DNA of 64,000 nucleotides, taken from contig CAYYKJ010000006.1 in assembly GCA_964441265.1 (NCBI GenBank), forward strand, positions 1 through 64,000, in the 5' to 3' direction. How positions within the stretch are numbered: position 1 is the first letter of the stretch; every line of letters starts with the position of its first letter. Below the pieces are notes generated by a model that saw nothing but the letters and a program-made list of their open reading frames with translations, was not told the DNA's origin and did no database searches. Positions 25,350 through 33,788 of the stretch are shown here, in pieces. A program made the translations under genes and the position numbers. This DNA is from JAFGDH01 sp964441265 (GTDB taxonomy: Archaea > Aenigmatarchaeota > Aenigmatarchaeia > QMZP01 > QMZT01).

Positions 25350-26333
25350 TTATCGGGCTTCCATCCTCCTGTACGACCAGAACATCCCCAGGAAGGCCGC
25401 CAGGAGGATTATCCCTGAGAATACGAAACTGCTGCCTATTCCATACGAATCCGCCAGTATGCCGGTCCCCACCATTATGAAGAAGCCCATCACAGTCGCC
25501 ACGAGGCTCTTCACCGAGAGGACCGTGGCTCTTTTGTCGAAGGGGACTATCTTGTTCACGTAATCCGAGAAGACCGGATCATAGTATCCTATCACGAACT
25601 GCTGGAGGAAGAGGAAGGAAATCACCCAGGTATAAGAGGAGAACACGCCCAGAACCACGAAGGAGATCACCATGAGCCCGCCGATCGCCACCAGGGACTT
25701 CTCCTCTCCCAGCATCTCCTCTATCTTTTGGGCGTACCTGGAGACGATTCCGGATACCATGAAGAGGGCAGCGTATGTCCATCCGAAATATGCTATGTCC
25801 ACACCCAGTCCTTCCATGAACGGCTGCTGCAGTAGGAGGCGGGACACGTAGAAGGAAAGCACGAGACCCGAGAATACGGTGAGCCAGAGTACCCTCGGGT
25901 GGCTGAAGGTGAAGGAAACGCCCTCCCTTATCTGCATCAGGTAGTGCTTTGGAGCGATTCTTTTCAGGCATTCCGGCTCCCTGAAGGTGAGCACGACGGC
26001 TAGGGCCAGGACCATGGCGGCGGTGGTGAACAGGTAGGGTATCCTGAGGTCGAATGACCCGGCATAACCCCCGACCACGGCGGCCGCGGCAGAGCCGAAA
26101 AGGAACATGGAGAATCCCGTCCCCTTCACCTTCTTGAAGGACGATTCCATGTCATCCTGGCCGAGCGTGTCGTATATGAGGGCGGTATCCGCCCCCGAGC
26201 AGAACGATCTTCCGGTGCCGAGGAGGAAAAAGCCGGCAAGAAGGAGCCAGAAGTTGCCGGCCAGGTACATGGTGGCGTAGGCGAGGGCCATCATTCCCGA
26301 CCCGAGCATCACCGTCCTTTTCCGCCCCCACAC
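25350..26333 (-). CDS. MFS transporter, main body of a frameshifted gene
   Basis: These 327 residues cover most of a 12-TM major facilitator protein. They begin inside loop 2-3 (WGRKRTVMLGSGMMALAY, the conserved GRR/K-type motif) and end with IFVFSGIILLAAFLGMFWSYRR-type TM12. The first two TM helices are in another frame: TM1 belongs to 26309-26539, and TM2 (ASVLFLQSVAFVTVFLFEVP, then SGALADVWGRK) is read in this frame upstream of the first start codon. One extra C in the C-run near 26415 would restore a single ORF from ATG 26539. The substrate is unknown. Confidence 0.85.
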   Translation of the reverse strand: MWGRKRTVMLGSGMMALAYATMYLAGNFWLLLAGFFLLGTGRSFCSGADTALIYDTLGQDDMESSFKKVKGTGFSMFLFGSAAAAVVGGYAGSFDLRIPYLFTTAAMVLALAVVLTFREPECLKRIAPKHYLMQIREGVSFTFSHPRVLWLTVFSGLVLSFYVSRLLLQQPFMEGLGVDIAYFGWTYAALFMVSGIVSRYAQKIEEMLGEEKSLVAIGGLMVISFVVLGVFSSYTWVISFLFLQQFVIGYYDPVFSDYVNKIVPFDKRATVLSVKSLVATVMGFFIMVGTGILADSYGIGSSFVFSGIILLAAFLGMFWSYRRMEAR

Positions 26334-26539
26334 GTCCGCGAGAGCCCCGCTGGGGACCTCGAAAAGGAAGACGGTGACGAAGGCGACGGACTGGAGGAAG
26401 AGTACGGAGGCGAGGGGAGACCCATCCCCTGGAAGAGGAGGACGAAAACAGGCGTATGGACCATCGCGTTTATCAGGAAGTTGTAGAGGTAATATCTGCG
26501 GATGTTCGGTAGCATTTTCACCTTCCCGATGGGGTTCAT
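26309..26539 (-). pseudogene. N-terminal part of the MFS transporter, frameshifted
   Basis: ATG 26539 opens MNPIGKVKMLPNIRRYYLYN, then TM1 (FLINAMVHTPVFVLLFQGMG). After that the frame becomes Ser/Pro-rich and is not protein-like, while the adjacent frame continues as TM2. The break is a single base at about 26410-26425 in a G/C run, so either a sequencing error or a real frameshift. Confidence 0.75.
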
Positions 26540-26633
26540 TTAATATAATTCGAGGGTCTCTTAAAGAATCATATTTAACCCAAAATCGCTGCTGTCATTA
26601 ATAAACAGACAAAAGGAATTTCCTCCGGACGGA

Positions 26634-27368
26634 CTAATCCAATGGCCTGACACCCACGAGCATGCCCCTTCCCGTCTCAAGTCCTCTCTTGAGGTATTTT
26701 GACCTGAACCCGGTTTTATTCATGATCCCTACCGTTTTGTTCCGGTCGAAAAGGCCGAGTGTCATCGAATCTTTGACGTGTATGACAGGCCCGCCCTTTT
26801 CCCAGATGAGGTAGTTCATCTCCAGGAAGCTGAGACTGCCCTTCATTTCCGTGCTCGACATCCTCGCCACCTTGGTTTCGTCGGAGTCGTATGTCTGGAG
26901 CATGGTCTGCTTCTTGGGATCTATCATCTCCCTGTCCAGCCATGGCTCTATCAAAATCACTCCCCCGGGCTTCAGGTGGTCGTAGAAGGCCGTGATCGTC
27001 CTTTCCAGATTTTCGTATGTCCTGACGGACCCTATTGCGCTGAAAAAGCAGGTTATCACATCGAATTTTCTTCCCAGACTGAAGTCGATCATGCTTCCCC
27101 GATGGAAGCGAATACCCTTGTTCCTCTTCTTCGCTATTCTAAGCATCTCCCCGCTGATATCCAGGCCGGAGCAGGAGAACCACTTATTCAGGTGTTTCAG
27201 ATGCTTCCCGGTCCCGCAGGCGGCATCAAGGAGATCCTTGCCCCCCGAAAGCTTGTATCTGGCGATCATTCCCTTTATGATCCTGGCTTCCTTCCCGTAG
27301 TCCTTGTAATGATAAATGAGATCATAATACTTTGCAAGACCGGAATATAGCTTATGTTTGCCCATCAA
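26634..27368 (-). CDS. SAM-dependent class I methyltransferase
   Basis: The protein has 244 residues. Motif I is LLDAACGTGKH (residues 46-56), which binds SAM; LDISGEML is motif II, FDVITCFFSAIG is the post-I/IV region, and LKPGGVILIEPW is motif V/VI. The N-terminal YSGLAKYYDLIYHYKDY is common in small-molecule methyltransferases of the ubiE/desosamine type. The substrate is not evident. The start is ATG 27368 or 27365. Confidence 0.9.
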   Translation of the reverse strand: MMGKHKLYSGLAKYYDLIYHYKDYGKEARIIKGMIARYKLSGGKDLLDAACGTGKHLKHLNKWFSCSGLDISGEMLRIAKKRNKGIRFHRGSMIDFSLGRKFDVITCFFSAIGSVRTYENLERTITAFYDHLKPGGVILIEPWLDREMIDPKKQTMLQTYDSDETKVARMSSTEMKGSLSFLEMNYLIWEKGGPVIHVKDSMTLGLFDRNKTVGIMNKTGFRSKYLKRGLETGRGMLVGVRPLD

Positions 27369-27440
27369 TAAAATTGAATGATTATAATAAAAAAAATAAT
27401 CTGCAGAAAAAACAAGGAAAATAATGGAATGGAATTTCAG

Positions 27441-28757
27441 TCAGTCGTAATACTCCAGCCCCAGGTGGGTTATCAGGTCCTCTCCCCTCATCCATCTCAG
27501 CGTGTTCTTTAGCTTCATGAGCTGGATGAAGAGATCGTGTTCCGGGTATACGCTCTTTGCGTGCATGGGGCTCTTGAAGTAGAAAGAGAGCCACTCCTGT
27601 ATCCCCTTCATTCCCGTCCTCTGGGCGAGGTCCATGAAGAGGGCGAGATCGAGCACGACCGGGGCGGCCAGTATGGAGTCCTTGCAGAGGAAGTCTATCT
27701 TTATCTGCATGGGGTATCCCATCCACCCGAAGATGTCGATGTTGTCCCATCCCTCCTTGTCGTCCCCCCTGGGGGGGTAGTAGTTTATCCTGACCTTGTG
27801 CTCCATTCCCCTGTAAAGGTCGGGATACTTGTCCGGCTGGAGTATGTATTCCAGCACGGACTTCTTGCTGACCTCCTTGCTCCTGAAGGATCCCGGATCG
27901 TCCAGGACCTCCCCGTCCCTGTTCCCGAGGATGTTGGTGGAGAACCATCCCCTCACCCCAAGCATCCTTGCCTTGAATCCCGGAGCGATGATGGTCTTCA
28001 TGAGGGTCTGGCCGGTCTTGAAGTCCTTGCCTGTGAGAGGGACCCCTTTATCGTTGGCCAGATTAACCAGAGCGGGTATCTCGGCGGCGAGGTGGGGTGC
28101 TCCGTTCACGAAGGGGACGCCCTCCATTACGGAGGCGTATGCATATATCATCGAGGGGGAAATGGCGGGATCGTTCCCCTTCAGCGCCTTCTCGAAGCTT
28201 TCCAGGGTTTCGTGGGCGGCGGATTCCTCCGAATACACCTCGGTGGAGGCGCACCACACCATCACCAGGCGGGAGCATCCATTCTCCTCCCTGAATCTCC
28301 GGATGTCTTTCCTGACCTGCTCGGCGAGATCCATCTTGTCCTTTCCCTGTTTCACGTTGGGGCCGTTTATCTTCTTCACGTATTTGGGATCAAAAACGGC
28401 TGGCATAGGCTCTATCCCTTCCATCAGCTCCTTCACCTGATCAAGATCCTTTTCTGAGAGAACACCGGCCTTCCTGGCGGATTCGTAAGCATTGTCCGGG
28501 TATATGTCCCATGCGCCGAAGACTATGTCATCGAGGGAGGCGAGGGGAACGAAATCCTTCACCATGGGGGTTCTGTCCTCGTCCCTCCTTCCCAGTCTTA
28601 TTGTCTGCATCTGCGTCACGGAACCGTAAGGTGCATGCAGGCCCTTCCTTATGCTCTCCACTCCCGCTATGAACGTGGTGCTCACGGCACCCAGACCCGG
28701 CAGGAGAACTCCCAGCTTCCCCTCCGCGGACTTTATCTTGACGCCTTTCTCGATCAT
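27441..28757 (-). CDS. ino1: myo-inositol-1-phosphate synthase
   Basis: This 438-residue NAD-dependent enzyme converts glucose-6-phosphate to inositol-1-phosphate, the first step towards archaetidylinositol lipids. The Rossmann start is GVLLPGLGAVSTTFIAGV. Family motifs include ASTEVYSEES, FVNGAPHLAAEIPAL, KDFKTGQTLMKTIIAPGFK, GWFSTNILGNRDG and KIDFLCKDSILAAPVVLDL (catalytic lysines). The length is typical. The gene is read towards the other lipid genes and diverges from the PadR regulator at 28844, which might control it. Confidence 0.97.
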   Translation of the reverse strand: MIEKGVKIKSAEGKLGVLLPGLGAVSTTFIAGVESIRKGLHAPYGSVTQMQTIRLGRRDEDRTPMVKDFVPLASLDDIVFGAWDIYPDNAYESARKAGVLSEKDLDQVKELMEGIEPMPAVFDPKYVKKINGPNVKQGKDKMDLAEQVRKDIRRFREENGCSRLVMVWCASTEVYSEESAAHETLESFEKALKGNDPAISPSMIYAYASVMEGVPFVNGAPHLAAEIPALVNLANDKGVPLTGKDFKTGQTLMKTIIAPGFKARMLGVRGWFSTNILGNRDGEVLDDPGSFRSKEVSKKSVLEYILQPDKYPDLYRGMEHKVRINYYPPRGDDKEGWDNIDIFGWMGYPMQIKIDFLCKDSILAAPVVLDLALFMDLAQRTGMKGIQEWLSFYFKSPMHAKSVYPEHDLFIQLMKLKNTLRWMRGEDLITHLGLEYYD

Positions 28758-28812
28758 GATATCACACTCCCCGAAAACATACTATTTTATATTATAAACT
28801 AGTGGCTGCATG

Positions 28813-28822
28813 CTTATATATT
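28813..28822 (+). promoter_or_regulatory. TATA box of the PadR gene
   Basis: CTTATATATT is centred about 26 bases before ATG 28844, so the transcript would be nearly leaderless. The ino1 promoter must lie in the same 86-base intergenic space, on the other strand. Confidence 0.5.
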
Positions 28823-28843
28823 TTACGCCGTGAAATAGTTATC

Positions 28844-29167
28844 ATGCGCCCGCCTTCAGAGAGGTTCGAGAAGAGCATGACCTCAGACAACCTCTGGATA
28901 TACATTCTCACTCTCCTCAAGAGGAAGGACATGTATCCTTACGGGATAAAGAAAGAGATAGAGAAGGAATACGGCTTCAGGCCGGGAAACGTGACCGCCT
29001 ACATCGTCCTGAAGAAACTGAAGGTGGGCGGATACGTGAAAGCGGCGGGGAAAGACAAGAGAGGGGGACCGCAGAGGAACTATTACGGGATAACGGAAAA
29101 GGGCAGGAAGGAGCTGGAAAGGGCCAGAAGGATTTACAGGAGGCTGGGCGGGAGATGGGCCGATTAG
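28844..29167 (+). CDS. PadR-family transcriptional regulator
   Basis: The protein has 107 residues from ATG 28844. A winged helix is visible: LWIYILTLLKRKDMYPYGIKKEIE, the recognition segment RPGNVTAYIVLKKLKVGGYV, and the wing GGPQRNYYGITEKGRKEL. PadR proteins bind DNA as dimers and respond to small molecules. The gene diverges from ino1, so control of inositol lipid synthesis is a reasonable guess only. Confidence 0.88.
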   Translation: MRPPSERFEKSMTSDNLWIYILTLLKRKDMYPYGIKKEIEKEYGFRPGNVTAYIVLKKLKVGGYVKAAGKDKRGGPQRNYYGITEKGRKELERARRIYRRLGGRWAD

Positions 29168-29191
29168 ACAAAGCGAGAAAAGGACAGGAAA

Positions 29192-30454
29192 TCACGCATA
29201 CTCGCTCTTAATGACGTATTCGCTTTTTACGCTATATGCGCTCTCCGGGGCATCGGACTCAGTGACGTTCACGCTGTATTTGTCTTCGGATATCTCGCCG
29301 GTTTCCTGCTCAGGGTCGGTTTTTACTTTCACCTCCCAGGCATCATACGCGGGCTCGACTTTAGTGGGAGTCTTTATGCTGGAAGGAAATATCCACTTCA
29401 CCTCGTGCGTGTTTATATCGACTGCGTACAGGTTGCAGTCGTATGACCCGACGTATATCGTGTCACCTTCCAGTTCCGTGGCCTCGTATATCTTATCCCC
29501 TGTCTTGAACCTCCATAGCTCCTTCCCTTCCATGGACAAAACGTAGAGGTTCCCGTCCCCCGCCCCGACGAATATCATCCCGTCACTTATTATGGGACGG
29601 ATAGTGAGTATCTCATCTCCTATTATGCGGAACCTCCACAATTCCCTCCCGGTCTTCTGGTCGATTGCATAGAATATCCCGTCCCTGGAGCCGTGGTAGA
29701 CAACACCATCCCGGACCGTGGGAACTCCCGCATTACCGTACTTTCCCGTGCTGAACTTCCATATGACCCTCCGGGTCCTGACGTCAAGGGCATAAAGATA
29801 GTTGTCAAAGCTCCCGAAATATATCACCCCGTCCTCTATCGTCAACGGAAAAGTTGCGAACACCTCCCCTCCGGTGCGGAACCTCCACAGCTCCTTCCCG
29901 GTCTCCGGGTCAAGGCAATAGAGATTCCCGTCGAAGGAGCCCACATACAATTTTCCATCGCAAAGTGTGGGGGAAGAAAGAACTTCAGCACCCGTTTTGA
30001 ATCTCCATACTTCTCTAATTCCATCCCTGTGAACACAATAAAAGAAACCGTCCTTGCATCCGAATATCATGTAATCCTTGTATATGCAAATCGTGGAAAA
30101 CACGGAATCCCCTGCCCTCCACTGACGGATAATCCTGCCCGTCTCCTTCTCGATAACGTGCACATACCCTTCTGTGTCCCCCACATATAACCTGTCCCCC
30201 TCGATGACCGGCTCGGAAAGTATGGTTCTACCGGGAAATTTCGTCTTCCAGACTAACTTCCCGGAGGTATTTATGGCATATAGATAACGGTCATGGTTTC
30301 CGGTGTATATTACTCCGTCAGAGATCAGAATCTTTGAACTGAAGCTACCTCCGTGCTCCATGTCCCACACCCGATCGAATTTCTTGGTTTTCCTGACCTC
30401 GAATTCGCCTAGCTCCATGCTGAAATCAGAGAAACCCGTGTTTTCTGGGAGCAT
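29192..30454 (-). CDS. PQQ-type beta-propeller protein
   Basis: The protein has 420 residues with eight repeats of the type DGVIYFGSFDNYLYALD...GRELWRFRTG, which should fold as an eight-bladed PQQ-like propeller. There is no signal peptide, so it may be cytosolic, unlike many PQQ-repeat proteins; no quinone-binding dehydrogenase residues were recognised. The C-terminal 50 residues lie outside the propeller and end in a repetitive YSVKSEYVIKSEYA. The role is unknown, possibly a protein-interaction scaffold. Confidence 0.88.
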   Translation of the reverse strand: MLPENTGFSDFSMELGEFEVRKTKKFDRVWDMEHGGSFSSKILISDGVIYTGNHDRYLYAINTSGKLVWKTKFPGRTILSEPVIEGDRLYVGDTEGYVHVIEKETGRIIRQWRAGDSVFSTICIYKDYMIFGCKDGFFYCVHRDGIREVWRFKTGAEVLSSPTLCDGKLYVGSFDGNLYCLDPETGKELWRFRTGGEVFATFPLTIEDGVIYFGSFDNYLYALDVRTRRVIWKFSTGKYGNAGVPTVRDGVVYHGSRDGIFYAIDQKTGRELWRFRIIGDEILTIRPIISDGMIFVGAGDGNLYVLSMEGKELWRFKTGDKIYEATELEGDTIYVGSYDCNLYAVDINTHEVKWIFPSSIKTPTKVEPAYDAWEVKVKTDPEQETGEISEDKYSVNVTESDAPESAYSVKSEYVIKSEYA

Positions 30455-30509
30455 ATGGTTTAATTTTGGAGAAAAATCATATATATTTCAAAGAATTGCG
30501 GGCAATGGA

Positions 30510-30932
30510 TCAGAAATGCTGATTCCCGTGATCATCATAAGTTAGCAGCCCCTTTTCTATCGCACATCTGATAAATCCGGGGAAACCTTCAGCATCCAAT
30601 TTAAGGGCGGCTTCATTAATTTTTTTCTTGGTTTCCGCAGAAGCTTCCTCCACGAAAGCGAGGCAATCCCCATAATTGTTCGCTGTTGAACTGTTCTGCT
30701 TGTCCCTCCGGACATTCTCAATAAATCCATCATACACACTGATCTTTTTATTTAATGTCCCCTTTATAATTTCCTGTGTTTTGTCGGTGCCCAGAAAATA
30801 ATCCGATGCGTTTATGGCGTCCAGGGAAAATGGATATTTACTTATTCTTTCCTCTACTATATGATATTTCCTTTTATCCCCCGGATTTTCCTCAAGATAG
30901 CCTTTTCCGGCCCCGTCCATATTTCCGGTCAT
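30510..30932 (-). CDS. hypothetical protein, 140 aa
   Basis: I do not recognise it. I start it at ATG 30932 (MTGNMDGAGKGYLEE). It is soluble and mostly helical in the second half (FVEEASAETKKKINEAALKL). The composition is more AT-rich than its neighbours. Confidence 0.55.
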   Translation of the reverse strand: MTGNMDGAGKGYLEENPGDKRKYHIVEERISKYPFSLDAINASDYFLGTDKTQEIIKGTLNKKISVYDGFIENVRRDKQNSSTANNYGDCLAFVEEASAETKKKINEAALKLDAEGFPGFIRCAIEKGLLTYDDHGNQHF

Positions 30933-30997
30933 ACATACTCGTTGCAAAGTAAATAATTTAAACCTCTTCTACAAAAATTTCCATAGAATTTCCGGGG

Positions 30998-31573
30998 CTA
31001 ACCCAGAACATTCAGGCTCCTTCTCCTGGCCATAACCATGTAGCCTATGCACATGCCCAGAATCACGCCGAAGACGAGTATTCCAGCCACATGGAGCCAA
31101 GGGATTGCGAGGGGAGCGCCCTGCGCCATTGCCTCCGGAGCCGCGGGTGCCTGGGCGATTTCCCCTCCCGTGTCAGCGACTTTCGTCAGGGCGTCTGGAG
31201 ACCTGCCCGCGGCGGAATATAACGGAAGAATCATGTATCTGGAGACCAGGTCGTATCCTATGCCGATCACAGCCAGAGCGGAAACCGCCAGCATGACCCA
31301 TATCCTGGTGTCTTCCGGGTGGAGTATCCTCTTCCCCTTTCTCGTGAGATCATAATATTTCCACTTATGTCCGTCGTCGTCCTGCTCGATGAGGCCTGCC
31401 CTGACCAGGTTGTCGAGGTGCTCTTTCACAGTGGACGCGGACATGGACAGCTGCTTAGAAAGCTCGCTCAGGGTCTTCCTCCTTTTGTCCAGGGATTTCA
31501 GTATGTCCACCCTCGTCCCCGAGGCGAGAGTCCTGAAGGCGTCCCTGTCCAGTGTTATCTTGTCTTCCGGCAT
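30998..31573 (-). CDS. membrane-anchored winged-helix regulator
   Basis: The protein has 191 residues. The first 85 form an ArsR-type winged helix (RTLASGTRVDILKSLDKRRK, LSELSKQLSMSASTVKEHLD, the wing DGHKWKYYDLTRKG). Two hydrophobic segments follow (IWVMLAVSALAVIGIGYDLV and LHVAGILVFGVILGMCIGYMV) with an Ala/Pro-rich stretch between them, so the DNA-binding domain would face the cytoplasm from a membrane anchor. This architecture is common in archaea. Its promoter shares a TATA element and an upstream palindrome with the lipoprotein gene at 33695, which suggests that it controls both. Confidence 0.88.
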   Translation of the reverse strand: MPEDKITLDRDAFRTLASGTRVDILKSLDKRRKTLSELSKQLSMSASTVKEHLDNLVRAGLIEQDDDGHKWKYYDLTRKGKRILHPEDTRIWVMLAVSALAVIGIGYDLVSRYMILPLYSAAGRSPDALTKVADTGGEIAQAPAAPEAMAQGAPLAIPWLHVAGILVFGVILGMCIGYMVMARRRSLNVLG

Positions 31574-31596
31574 AATCAGTTATTAATTGAAAGAAG

Positions 31597-31636
31597 CCGC
31601 TTATAAACCATTCGGAATGTTTCGGTTCTTCCCGAA
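31597..31636 (-). promoter_or_regulatory. promoter of the HTH regulator with upstream operator
   Basis: Read on the minus strand, AATGGTTTATAAGCGG (31597-31612) is a BRE/TATA element. Nine bases upstream is a 16-bp imperfect inverted repeat, TTCGGT-TCTT-CCCGAA on the plus strand (31621-31636). The same 16-bp TATA element, and an inverted repeat of the same form at the same distance, occur at 33727-33766. Confidence 0.7.
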
Positions 31637-31637
31637 A

Positions 31638-32060
31638 CTAACCCAGTATTTCAGATGGAAATTCCTCGTCAGCCCTGTTTTTTATCTCCTCTATGAACTC
31701 TTTGGTGGGGGGACGGACCTTGACCCCCAGCTTCTCCAGCTTGTCCTTTCTTCTGAGTATGTTGCCCTCGTTCAGCGTGACGAAGTAATCCCTCCGGGAA
31801 TCGAGATGATCGGAGAGGAGGCAGAGGTCGGTGTGGTCATCCAGGGTCCTCGCCCCCCTGCCCCAGTGGGTGACTTTCAGAAACATCTCGTATGTTCTCT
31901 TGTCTATGTTGTCCAGCCTTTCCGCGCTCCTGTCCGCGGTGTGTATACTCACCCTCCCCTCGTTCTCCAGCTCCCTGAGGGCGGTTATCGCCGGGTGGGG
32001 GGAGTTTATGTTCCAGGACAGCTTGGAATCGAGGGTGACGTTGATGATCTGGCCAGTCAT
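31638..32060 (-). CDS. PIN-like domain protein
   Basis: The protein has 140 residues from ATG 32060, with a TATA element (AAACTTATATCA, minus strand, 32081-32092) giving a leaderless start. It begins IINVTLDSKLSWN like the first strand of a PIN nuclease and has DYFVTLNEGNILRRKDKLEKLGV, like the third acidic strand and helix of PIN, followed by VRPPTKEFI. Two of the usual acidic metal ligands are unclear, so activity is uncertain. No antitoxin gene is adjacent. Confidence 0.55.
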   Translation of the reverse strand: MTGQIINVTLDSKLSWNINSPHPAITALRELENEGRVSIHTADRSAERLDNIDKRTYEMFLKVTHWGRGARTLDDHTDLCLLSDHLDSRRDYFVTLNEGNILRRKDKLEKLGVKVRPPTKEFIEEIKNRADEEFPSEILG

Positions 32061-32128
32061 ACTAAGAAATTGGGAAGAAATGATATAAGTTTTATTCTCG
32101 AGGGAAACACTGCATTTCTTCATTTCGG

Positions 32129-32368
32129 TTACAGTAGCTTCTTGCATGTCACTTTCCCGAACTTTTTGAAATATTTGGAAAGGTCCCCCGGTTTTATCGA
32201 ACCCGCCACGTTAAAAAAAATATTTTCCTCAGTAAAAGTGGGATATCCGGCCAGCAGTCCAATATTTTCCAGTTTATCAGTAACTGTTTTCAACTTGTAT
32301 CCATCCTCTGGAACTAAGGGCTCTTCACAATCCAAGAGAACAGCGTAAACCGAAAAATTCTTTCTCAT
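32129..32368 (-). CDS. hypothetical protein, 79 aa
   Basis: A small soluble protein that I do not recognise (MRKNFSVYAVLLDCEEPLVP...). A TATA-like ATTATAAAAATC (minus strand, near 32389-32400) lies about 25 bases before ATG 32368. The gene's 3' end at 32129 lies upstream of the PIN-like gene's promoter. Confidence 0.55.
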   Translation of the reverse strand: MRKNFSVYAVLLDCEEPLVPEDGYKLKTVTDKLENIGLLAGYPTFTEENIFFNVAGSIKPGDLSKYFKKFGKVTCKKLL

Positions 32369-32680
32369 AACATTTAATCAGAAACAAGATTTTTATAATC
32401 GAATGCTCAAAGAAAAGAAAAGTGATCTGGAAAAAATTCAACCCAGACCGATGAAAAACACCCCAACCCCGTCCTTCCAAATAATAAATAATCTTATGGG
32501 GAGGGGAGTTTATATACATTTATATTATGCAAAAAATAAATCAAAAACTATATTTCTTTAAATAGGTTTTTCAGGATTTATATCCTCTCAGTATATCGGT
32601 TTTTATTTACCAACTATAACGACGTTTGTGCCAGCCATGAGTAGTGAAAAGGAAAAAATGAACATTGGCCGGGGGCCTTT
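32369..32680. other. intergenic, no supported gene
   Basis: This 312-base AT-rich stretch holds the TATA element of the 32368 gene near its left end and another AT-rich promoter-like block (GGAGTTTATATACATTTATATT, about 32505-32526). Short frames here are not protein-like. I see no RNA gene or repeat. Confidence 0.5.
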
Positions 32681-32809
32681 TCATTCTTCTTCAGCCAGGA
32701 TCATTTCCTGGTCACAGCAGTAAAGTATTCCGCCCCCGACCCTGGTGACGGTGACCTCGTTGCCGCAGATGTCGCACCTGTATTTCTCGCCAATGAATTT
32801 CGTCGGCAT
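32681..32809 (-). CDS. desulforedoxin-like small metalloprotein, 42 aa
   Basis: ATG 32809 opens a 42-residue protein, MPTKFIGEKYRCDIC then GNEVTVTRVGGGILYCCDQE. The pattern C-x2-C...C-C is the rubredoxin-like iron site of desulforedoxin and of the desulfoferrodoxin N-terminal domain; the desulfoferrodoxin at 33789 has the same pattern (CEVCGNIVEVL...LVCCGKPM). It begins 13 bases after the stop of the lipoprotein gene on the same strand and is probably cotranscribed with it. It would carry one Fe(Cys)4 centre and act in electron transfer to superoxide or peroxide reduction. Confidence 0.8.
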   Translation of the reverse strand: MPTKFIGEKYRCDICGNEVTVTRVGGGILYCCDQEMILAEEE

Positions 32810-32822
32810 TGCAATCGACCTC

Positions 32823-33695
32823 TCATTCAGGGGGTATGCATTCCGTCCCGTCCGACCTGAAGTACTCCCATTCCTCGCACAGCTGTCCGGAGATGTTGCA
32901 GTAGCCGGCGGTTCCCGCGACCTCCTCGTAAAAGACTACTTCCCCTCCATGGTCTTCACAGTAGACGGAAGCGGGGTTTGCCAGTTCCGCCTGTTCAGCT
33001 TCTTCCTGCTCTGCCATGTCCCATACGTCGTCGAGCACCGCGCTCTTTATCTCGCCGTTCTCCATTCTGACCTCTGCCACGTGGTCGGTTATAACCTGGG
33101 CGACCACCTGTCCGGAGCGGTCCCCGTAGCCCGCGTGGGTTGATGTGAATTCGAAGATGAACGTCCAGCAATAGGGACATCCCGTCTGGAGGGTTTCCAC
33201 GTGCTCGATCCCGTAGCCGTCATACTGGTAGGTAGGGGAACCGATCACGAACTGCTTGGCTGTCTCGAGGCTTTCCTGCTCGCTGGATCCTCCTGTATCC
33301 TCTCCGGAGTCCACGGTCTCCACTATGGACTTGGCCCAGAAGTTTTTCGGTGTCTCGTTGCCTTCGGGAGCCCTCAGCTGACCGGTGACTATTACGGTGT
33401 CCCCGTTCTCCACACCCGAAATGTCGACCGGTGGCCATTCAGTGCTCCCGTTTATCATCACATCATACCATACCTGGACAGTCTCTCCTCCTGAACTCAT
33501 CATGAAGCATGGAGAGTCCAGCTTCCCCAGAGCACTCACCTCCCCGGAAACAGCCACGTCCATGTCATAGACGGGGTTAGAAAGCAGTTTGGACACAAAT
33601 ATCTCTTCATGAGCCCTGTTGACACAGCCGGATACGATCAATATCATCAAAACCGACAGCGAAAGTATGCACAATCCCAATTTCATTCCATCCAT
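32823..33695 (-). CDS. lipoprotein with OB-like, GCPYCW and DUF333 domains
   Basis: The protein has 290 residues. A lipoprotein signal (LCILSLSVLMILIVSGC) is followed by an OB-like domain (VSGEVSALGKLDSPCFMMSS, GDTVIVTGQL). It continues with a domain containing TGCPYCWTFIFEFTSTHAGY and GQVVAQVITDHVAEV, and ends with a DUF333 module (ANPASVYCEDHGG...GYCNISGQLCEEWEYFR). Such proteins are found in archaea and bacteria; their function is not known. The start is ATG 33695 behind GAGGTGAT. It shares its promoter and operator design with the HTH regulator at 31573, and the desulforedoxin-like ORF follows it. Confidence 0.88.
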   Translation of the reverse strand: MDGMKLGLCILSLSVLMILIVSGCVNRAHEEIFVSKLLSNPVYDMDVAVSGEVSALGKLDSPCFMMSSGGETVQVWYDVMINGSTEWPPVDISGVENGDTVIVTGQLRAPEGNETPKNFWAKSIVETVDSGEDTGGSSEQESLETAKQFVIGSPTYQYDGYGIEHVETLQTGCPYCWTFIFEFTSTHAGYGDRSGQVVAQVITDHVAEVRMENGEIKSAVLDDVWDMAEQEEAEQAELANPASVYCEDHGGEVVFYEEVAGTAGYCNISGQLCEEWEYFRSDGTECIPPE

Positions 33696-33726
33696 GAAAA
33701 TCACCTCGATTTATAATTCTCAGTTC

Positions 33727-33766
33727 CCGCTTATAAACCATTGCATTTCGTTCGGGAAATCCCGAA
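33727..33766 (-). promoter_or_regulatory. promoter of the lipoprotein/desulforedoxin operon with operator
   Basis: The BRE/TATA element AATGGTTTATAAGCGG (minus strand, 33727-33742) is identical to that at 31597-31612. TTCGGG-AAAT-CCCGAA (33751-33766), a perfect inverted repeat, lies 9 bases upstream, the same spacing as in the other promoter. Confidence 0.72.
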
Positions 33767-33788
33767 AAAAAGAAAAAAGGAAGCCGAA

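Noticed and set aside
32410..32560. Short plus-strand frame with several ATG codons
   Set aside because: Composition is not protein-like, and there is no ribosome binding site.
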